Assembly (NCBI GenBank): GCA_002189035.1
Contig: CM007992.1
Span: forward strand, 806,001-870,000
DNA from: Utricularia gibba
Lineage: Eukaryota > Streptophyta > Magnoliopsida > Lamiales > Lentibulariaceae
DNA length: 64,000 bases
Direction of reading: 5' to 3'
The position numbers were made by a program, and so were the translations under genes. Positions 57,417 to 64,000 of the stretch are shown here, one piece after another. Under the pieces are notes generated by a model. It searched no databases. It had not been told where the DNA came from and saw nothing but the letters and a program-made list of their open reading frames with translations. How positions within the stretch are numbered: the first letter of the stretch is position 1; every line of letters starts with the position of its first letter.

Positions 57417-60400
57417 ATGCGCTACTCTTGTTGCTCCGGCAATAGAATCGTTTACACTCTTCAGTTCTTGCAACTGCTGCTGCTGCTGCTGCTGCTGCTC
57501 ATCTGTTCCTTCGCTGATTGCTGCAGTGAAATTGATCGGGAGTCACTTTCGCTGTTCCAGAAAGAATTCTCTGCTTCCCCAGGTTGAATTGGTCGCTTTC
57601 GCGGGATTGCTGCGGGTGGGAAGGTGTGGATTGTGATCTCTCTGGGAGAGTCATCGCTCTGCAACTCCCGAATAGAAATCTTGCTGGACCCTTTCCCCCT
57701 TCCATCACAAATATCACGACTCTGTCTCATATCAATCTTTCTGGTAATGGGCTCTCTGGGAATCTCCCAAGTCGGTTCTTTTCCTCTTTTTACAGTCTTG
57801 AAGTTCTTGATCTGAGCTCCAATAGATTGAGTGGTGAGTTGGATTCAAATGATCATCTTCCACGGAGTATTCACTTTCTTAACTTGTCCAGCAACTTCTT
57901 ATCAGGAAAAATCCCCTCCTCCTTTTTCCAAAATGCTACGAATTTGCAGGTCTTTGATGTGGATGGTAACAGGTTCTCTGGTTCTATTCCATCAGATATC
58001 TGCAGTTTTTCACCATCACTGCAGGTTCTTGATTTCTCAGACAATTATTTCTCAGGCCCAATTCCTCAGTCCCTAGGTGGGTGCACGAAGTTGCAAACTC
58101 TAAGAGCAGGATTCTGCAGTCTATCAGGAGTGATTCCATCAAGTATTTACAATCTATCGTCCCTGCAAGAACTAAACTTGGCAGGAAATAATCTCTCTGG
58201 ATCAGTTGATCCCACAGTCGTTAACTGCACAAACTTGAGAATCTTAGCTCTTCATGGTAACCATCTTACCGGCATGATTCCTCAAGATATAGGGAAGCTG
58301 CTATTGTTGGAACAACTGCTCCTCCATGTCAATCGGATCGAAGGAACTATTCCAGTGTCCCTTACCAACTGTACCAAGCTAAGCACCCTGATTCTGAGAG
58401 TCAACTTACTCAGAGGTGAGCTTGCAGCTTTGGATTTCTCCAAGTTTGTCCACCTACAAGTAATTGATCTTGGGGACAATTATTTCAGTGGTGGCTTGCC
58501 CACAAGTCTGTTCTCTTGCCAGACACTTACTGCTATTCGGCTAGCCACCAACAAATTTACCGGAGAAGTTCCCCGGAAGTTGGATCACTGCAATCTCTAT
58601 CGTTCATCTCCCTCTCCAACAACAGTCTGAGTAACATTAGGAGTGCACTGAGCATCCTCAGGGAGTGTAAAAATCTCAGTACACTCATTCTATCTAAGAA
58701 CTTCTTTGGAGAAGAGCTTCCTGGAGATGAGAATCTCATTAACCACGGGATGTTTCAAAGAATTCAAATACTCGCATTGGGAGGAAGCAGACTTACTGGT
58801 CAGATACCAAACTGGATATCTGGGCTCATCAACTTGGAGGTTGTGGACGTATCTTTCAATAACTTGACAGGGACGATACCCAGTTGGTTTGGGAATTTTG
58901 CTGACCTTTTCTACTTGGATTTTTCCCACAACCATTTCACTGGAGGTTTCCCAGTGCAACTTCTTGGCCTGAGAAGACTTGCTTACTTTCGAAGTGCGTT
59001 AGATGGCAACAGTCTGCAGTTGCCTGTGTTTATTAAGCCTAACAATGTTACCAAACTGCAATACAATCAGCTATCAAGCTTACCCTCATCGATATATATC
59101 AACTTCAACCACATCAATGGCAGCATCCCTTGGGAGATTGGATTGCTCAAGTTCATAATGGTATTGGATCTCAGTAACAACAACCTCACAGGCACCATTC
59201 CTGATTCAATATCTAATCTCACTAACCTGGAGAACCTGGACCTTTCTGTAAATGATCTGACTGGTGAGATTCCGGCATCCATAAGCGGTCTCCATTTCTT
59301 GTCTTCCTTCAATGTGGCCAGTAACCATCTCCAAGGGCCAATTCCAACAGGGGGTCAATTTGAGACATTTCCAGTCTCAAGCTTCCAAGGTAATCCACTT
59401 CTGTGTGGTTCAGTTTTGCAGAACCCTTGTGGTGGACAGGGTGTTTCTCCACCGGGCTCATCAGCACCAGATGATGCGAACAACAGAAAGAAGATCATTG
59501 CAATAACGCTAGGGGTGTGCTCGACTGTTTTCTTCCTGGCTCTTCTTCTATATTCCATCGTCTACAGGAGGAGACTCTTCCCAACAGCACATGTTGCAGA
59601 AGAGGAAATGGATGTGTCTCCAGAGTTGGCAAAAGACATGAGTCTAGTCATGGTGTTCCCGAACAATGAGAACAAAGTAGAGCCTCTCACTATAGCCGAT
59701 ATATTGAAAGCCACTGATAATTTCAACCAATCCCACATAGTAGGCTGTGGAGGCTATGGTTTGGTATACAGAGCCACTCTGGAAGATGGTACTGACCTTG
59801 CCATCAAGAAGCTGTCTGGAGAGATAGGGCTGATGGAGAGGGAATTCAGAGCAGAGGTGGAAGCTCTGTCCACAGCACAGCACAAGAACCTGGTCACATT
59901 GCGAGGCTACTGTGTGCATAATGGCTCAAGGCTGCTGATCTACTCTTACATGGAAAAAGGAAGCCTGGATTACTGGCTTCACGAGAAGCCAGATGGCGCA
60001 GCACAACTCACTTGGCCGATTCGGCTCAAGATCGCTTTAGGAGCAAGCCGTGGAATAGCTTATATCCACAACGAATGCAAACCACAGATAGTGCATCGTG
60101 ATATCAAGTCTAGCAACATTCTTCTCAACCATGACTTCGAACCACAAGTGGCTGATTTCGGGTTGGCCCGACTAATCCTCCCTTGCAAGACTCATGTGAC
60201 AACAGAGTTGGTGGGTACTCCCGGTTACATTCCACCAGAGTACAATCAATCCTTGATGTCCACTTTCAGGGGAGATGTATACAGTTTTGGAGTGGTGTTG
60301 TTAGAGCTCCTGAGTGGCAGAAGACCTATGTCAACTTTCGGACCAAAGATGCCAGGAGGACTGGTGGCAATGGTGCAGCAACTCAGAAGCGAACGAAAGG

Positions 60401-60612
60401 TAGAGGATATTTTTGATACCTTCCTCAGAGGAAAAGGTTACAGAGAAGAGATGCTTAAAGTAGCGCACATGGCAACAATGTGCGTTGAAGCGGATCCATT
60501 GAAGAGGCCAACAATCAATGCAGTAGTAGAATGGCTCGAGGATGTGGAAAGGAATCAACATAAATTACAGTACTTGGTTGGCGGGCAAAATTTGAGTCAG
60601 TCAAGTCAGTAA
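57417..60612 (+). CDS. LRR receptor-like kinase, PSY1R/PSKR-like (LRR X), two frame breaks
   Basis: Intronless. The signal peptide contains nine Leu in a row, eight of them CTG (57474-57497). After [16 protein letters not shown] the frame changes at 57582-57585 (one base missing) to continue [18 protein letters not shown]. LRRs follow, with an island domain around [19 protein letters not shown], as in tyrosine-sulfated-peptide receptors. At CCCC 58571-58574 a second missing base separates FTGEVP from [11 protein letters not shown]. The kinase is complete: [46 protein letters not shown]. With both bases added the protein is 1065 residues, normal for PSY1R or PSKR1. The sequence from [20 protein letters not shown] to the kinase resembles PSY1R most. 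These receptors promote cell expansion in response to PSY or PSK peptides; ligand identity is inferred. Confidence 0.88.
57474..57500 (+). repeat. (CTG)8 microsatellite encoding poly-Leu in signal peptide
   Basis: Eight CTG codons followed by CTC form the hydrophobic core of the signal peptide. Slippage here would change its length in steps of one Leu without breaking the frame. Confidence 0.85.
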
Positions 60613-60674
60613 AGAATAGTTGAACTCTTATTGAACGTATGAAAATAGTACCTACTCAACTCTCTCCAATCCAA

Positions 60675-62304
60675 CTAAAAAACAGACTGTCCATACTTGA
60701 AAACATGGCCAGGGTCAAGATGGAACACCTTGCAAATCTTGGCAAGAGAGCATTCGCTCACACCATCATTCGCACTTGTTGATTGTATGAGCCTTTGGAG
60801 TTCTTCTGAGTGTCGAAGAACCTTCATTGGCAAGTTTGCAGTCAGTTTTAGGCAATTCAAACTGGAATCCAGCTAATTGTAAAACTGAAGTTGTATAACC
60901 ATCCTTACGTATGGTGCCATAAATGTATTTGCGAGGTGCGGATCAGGATCATTAACTGGAGGCTCTTGCCTCTTGGACAACTCTTGTGCAACATTGGGGG
61001 GCTCACTCAATAAATAAAGAAGCTTTTCACTTCCCTGAAAAATCTCAAGTTGACACCCAAAAAAGGGAAAATTGAGGCCATAATGATTCAGGAATACAGG
61101 TTGCAGAGGTATTTTCACCTGTGAGGCTCGCCAGTGACAGTAAGTGCGAAATAATATCCAAAAGAATGGAATGTTGGGTAAAGGCAGAATCTACAAAAAT
61201 AGTCAAGTATAATTTTTCAGCATGTGTATGCTAAGGAATGAACTTCAAATTCCAACGGATACCATGAAAATGGATGTGAAAGGCAGCAAGATAGCAGAGC
61301 CATAGAAGTAATTCTTATGCACTACAGATCCCCTGTCAATATTCATTCAAGGAGCAGCATATTCAATGTCAAGCAAAGTACAAAATCATATTCCCCCCTA
61401 CATTAGTACACCCATGATCAAATAAATAGGCAAGTATCTGAAAACATCAGCATGGAAATAGGAAAAACTAACTTTGATGCCAAATGACGCAGTCTCCGGT
61501 GGACAAGTCGCTGATTCAAACTGTAAAATATCAACGAGAGCTTTTTTGAACTACGTTCCTTTTCTATTACATTTTTTTTGGAATAGGAAAGGTGCTGAAG
61601 AAGACCACCTTCTTGGATACACAACATCCAATCCAGATATCTCCTTTCCAATGGATCTAAAGAAAATTTCTGAAGGCTTAACTCTTGACAGTAACTTCAA
61701 TCCTAACCTACACGCAAGGACAATGACTCAGAATTCTTTCACAGGAAAAAAGATGCATGTTGCGAGAATATGACCCGACACCTAACTCAATAATTAATAG
61801 CAAATTTAGCGAACAAGATGGAAAAAATAATTATTATAATAAATAAATACCCATGAATCTTATTCTTGAATGTCCCCCTAGGCGCCTTCTCCAAATTAGT
61901 CCAGGATTGATTCATCTGTAAATGCCCAATGCAAAAGAAACAGAAACCCAGTTTGAGGAAGCAAAATTAGAAACATCCGGAGCACAAGCTGTAGTGCATA
62001 CGAAACCCAATTCCGCACAAGCGAAACTTGAATCATTATCTAGAAACATTAAGACAACAAATGTTGGTGCACTTTTGACCTTGTTCGCAACGAAATCAAC
62101 CGCAATTTCGAGTCTGGATACATCTTTCAGTCCACCGCTACCACGAGACGACGACGAAGTGAAGAGTTTGTGGTAAAGCTCCTTCAAAGTGGATGGAGCG
62201 TTGGAGGATTGACCCGCGGCGGCACTCAGCACCGATGGATCGATCGACCGGCTGAAACACCAATTTCTCCCCCTTATCGGAAAAACCACCACTTTAGCTC
62301 TCAT
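60675..62304 (-). CDS. Mitochondrial K+/H+ exchange-related protein (Mit_KHE1 family)
   Basis: Eight exons (62080-62304, 61851-61915, 61609-61707, 61473-61520, 61263-61332, 61119-61190, 60909-61034, 60675-60872) give 300 residues in frame. The start MRAKVVVFPIRGRNWCFSRS is strongly conserved in plant members. Further blocks are QSWTNLEKAP, FKNKIHGLGLKLLSRVKPSEIF, RRLRHLASKG, FYGSAILLPFTSIFM, ILPLPNIPFFWILFRTY and HWRASQGSEKLL, then a C-terminal helical region (EELQRLI...ECSLAKICKVF). Two hydrophobic segments (exons 5 and 6) may be membrane helices. Yeast relatives are needed for mitochondrial K+/H+ exchange; the plant role is inferred. The last exon uses the acceptor in CAATTAG|CTGG; the nearer CCAG would break the frame. 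Confidence 0.9.
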
Positions 62305-62852
62305 CGGAGCAACACAAAATCAACGACGGAAATTTCCAGAAACCGCCCCAAAGGGTTTTTGGTGCCACAAGTGTCAAGCACCGACTGAGACCAAAGCCCA
62401 GGGTTTAGTCGAAGCTAAAGTAATTTTATTATTTTTATCTGTAAAATAACTAAAAATAGCAGTAACAGCTACCAAATATCCTTTTTAAGGCTCGACGACA
62501 AAAACGGAAAGGGAGCGATGCGATGACGACGGACGGCAATTTCAACTTGCCGATCAAGAAAAAGGTAATTCCGGCGCCGCCGTGTTTGAGCGGCATTCTG
62601 ATTGCCCTAATTTCGCGGAGGTGGGGACGCGTGAGATTGCTGCTGTAAAATCTTCCCTTTCGGGTAGATTCTGCTGTAAATGGTAAACACGTAGCTACCG
62701 GCATTAAGGACAAAAAGTGGCTCTTGTATTCACTGATCTGCGGTCGGAGATCTCTTTTAAAGTAGCCGAAGCGTAATTGTCGGCAGGATGGTGAAAGAGG
62801 CATCTTATCAAGAGACACTGGCCACTTCTCCTTTCCCTCCTCTGAGGCAACA
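62305..62852. other. Divergent intergenic region, K+/H+ protein / MSR
   Basis: 548 bp between two divergent start codons, probably a shared promoter region. No further features identified. Confidence 0.5.
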
Positions 62853-64000
62853 ATGGCTGCGGATCCGAGGCACTTCGTCGCCGGTGTACTCACCCTCACA
62901 ATGTTCGTCATGCTCGGCGATATGGTCAAGCGCGACTACTACGATTCCGTCCATGTACGCATTTTCCTTCTTTTGTCAATCCTTCTTCAGGAAACCTTTT
63001 TCTGGATCTTGAGATTTAGATTTCTGCCGCGTATCGAGATTTCTGGTTGAAGTTTTCCTGTTTCCTTCGGAAGCCACATGTCAATAACTCGAATAAGGCT
63101 TCAGAGCGGGGTATTGAGAGAGTTACCGACGGGGCTGATCGGCTTTGGAAGGAGGATGGGCTGAGTTTGAAGCCCTGTTGGGAGAAGCCACTTGTCGGTG
63201 AGTAGCTCCTCCGCTTTAAGTTTTCATTTTCTCTCCTGCTGATCAGTTAAGTGGTGAATACTCTTTCAGGGGCTGAGGAATCCAAAGGATATGTTACCTT
63301 CTCTTTAACCAATGGCCCAGAATACCATGTTTCTCAGGTGTAGATCCGTGCCATTTTGGGATGTGTTGTGGCTTTTTCTGGGTTCCATAGCTCATCTGCT
63401 CTTGCTGCAGATTGCTGATGCAGTGGTGGTTGCACGATATCTACGAGCAAAACTCGTTATCCCTGATATTCGAGGGAGCAAACCTGGAGACAAGAGGTGA
63501 GCAAAGGATGAATATTGTTAGTTACTTTCAGGGCATGAGCTGATCAGACAAACTGGTGATGACTTTCAGGAATTTTGAAGAGGTCTATGACACTGAGTAC
63601 CTCATTGGAAGCTTGGGAGGGGTGGTTGAGGTGGTGAAGTCTCTTCCAGTTGAGGTATCCGCTCGTAATCTTGCAGTCTTGAAGGTCCCAAATCGGATCT
63701 CCGAGGATTACATAGCAGAAAACATTGAAACTTCCTTCAGATCAAAGGGAAACATAAGGCTGGTCACATATTTCCCATCTGTGAACATGAAAAGGAATGA
63801 AGGAACGAGCAATGCGGACTCCATTGCATGTTTAGGCATGTTTGGCACATTGGTTCTTCAACCACAAGTGCAACAAGTAGTTGACTCCATAATCGATCGC
63901 TTGAGATCCCTGAGCCAAAAGTCAGATGGGCGCTTTGTGGCTATTGATCTCAGGATCCACATGTTGGAGAAAAAGGGATGCCGCAGGGACGAATCTGGCT
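62853..64000 (+). CDS. MSR: MANNAN SYNTHESIS-RELATED-type O-fucosyltransferase, cut by right edge
   Basis: Five exons are visible: 62853-62954, 63075-63200, 63271-63339, 63411-63497 and 63570 to the end. The N-terminus (MAADPRHFVAGVLTLTMFVMLGDMVKRDYYDS) is a type II membrane anchor for the Golgi. The catalytic region of the plant GT65-like O-fucosyltransferase family follows: YVTFSLTNGPEYHVSQIADAV, YLRAKLVIPDIRGSKPGDKR, NFEEVYDTEYLIGSL, VKVPNRISEDYIAENIE, GNIRLVTYFPSVNMKR and DGRFVAIDLRIHMLEKKGC. The strongest resemblance is to MSR1/MSR2, which support glucomannan synthesis, perhaps as glycosyltransferases acting on mannan or primers. The C-terminal half lies beyond the window. No frame break in the visible part. 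Confidence 0.92.

Noticed and set aside
51959-60612. The two receptor kinases as a recent tandem inverted duplication
   Set aside because: They differ in LRR arrangement, presence of an island domain and an intron, and belong to different LRR-RLK subfamilies.
60842-60872. One-base insertion in the last exon of the K+/H+ protein
   Set aside because: Using the acceptor CAATTAG|CTGG restores the frame, so no break exists.
1-64000. CRISPR array, phage, bacterial operon or other prokaryotic system
   Set aside because: Exon-intron genes throughout; no direct-repeat/spacer pattern.

Overview
The window is nuclear DNA of a flowering plant. Genes are split by short AT-rich introns with GT-AG (sometimes GC-AG) borders and are separated by very AT-rich spacers. 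The gene families are plant families: PLS-class PPR proteins, LRR receptor kinases, plant MutS2, a mannan-synthesis-related O-fucosyltransferase, DUF1666 and a CAS-like rhodanese protein. The content fits a eudicot; I cannot name the species. About 20 protein genes lie in 64 kb, so this is a gene-rich chromosome arm.

Layout, left to right. 1-2.3 kb: the 5' part of a Mutator-like (MULE) transposase gene running off the left edge, with a short tandem repeat behind it. 2.7-5.0 kb (-): G-patch protein. 5.7-8.8 kb (-): organellar MutS2. 9.5-9.9 kb (+): membrane RING-H2 ligase. 11.6-12.6 kb (-): SAP30/AFR-like histone deacetylase subunit. 12.7-17.7 kb: gene-poor spacer with a 55-bp tandem repeat, an isolated GC-rich patch and a MITE-like element. 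17.7-20.6 kb (-): PPR protein. 21.1-24.4 kb (-): chaperonin CCT3. 25.1-28.1 kb (-): CAS-like rhodanese protein. 28.9-30.5 kb (-): Mediator MED6. 31.3-32.4 kb (+): TauD/clavaminate-synthase-like oxygenase. 32.7-34.3 kb (-): two-RRM protein. 34.9-37.6 kb (-): second PPR protein. 38.0-39.2 kb (-): glutathionyl-hydroquinone reductase. 40.1-40.7 kb (-): sulfiredoxin. 41.2-43.3 kb (-): DUF1666 protein. 44.5-46.7 kb (-): complex I assembly factor CIA30, with a Ty1-copia gag fragment in one intron. 47.7-49.9 kb (+): NUMOD3-domain protein. 50.5-51.0 kb (+): mitochondrial ribosomal protein L7/L12. 52.0-55.3 kb (-): PEPR-like receptor kinase. 57.4-60.6 kb (+): PSY1R/PSKR-like receptor kinase. 60.7-62.3 kb (-): mitochondrial K+/H+ exchange-related protein. 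62.9 kb to the end (+): MSR-type O-fucosyltransferase, cut by the right edge.

The genes are not one pathway. Many products act in organelles (MutS2, two PPR proteins, sulfiredoxin, CIA30, L7/L12, K+/H+ exchange protein, CAS-like protein), as is common in plants. Two receptor kinases of the peptide-receptor type sit 2 kb apart in divergent orientation but come from different subfamilies.

The most striking sequence-level signal is that six otherwise well-conserved genes each carry one or two single-base frame breaks. Every one is fixed by adding one base, mostly in short G or C runs. This looks like systematic under-calling of homopolymers in the assembly rather than six pseudogenes. Other points of interest are an excess of GC-AG introns, a fold-back copia fragment, and the 55-bp satellite-like repeat. 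I did not find a convincing undescribed biological system in this window.
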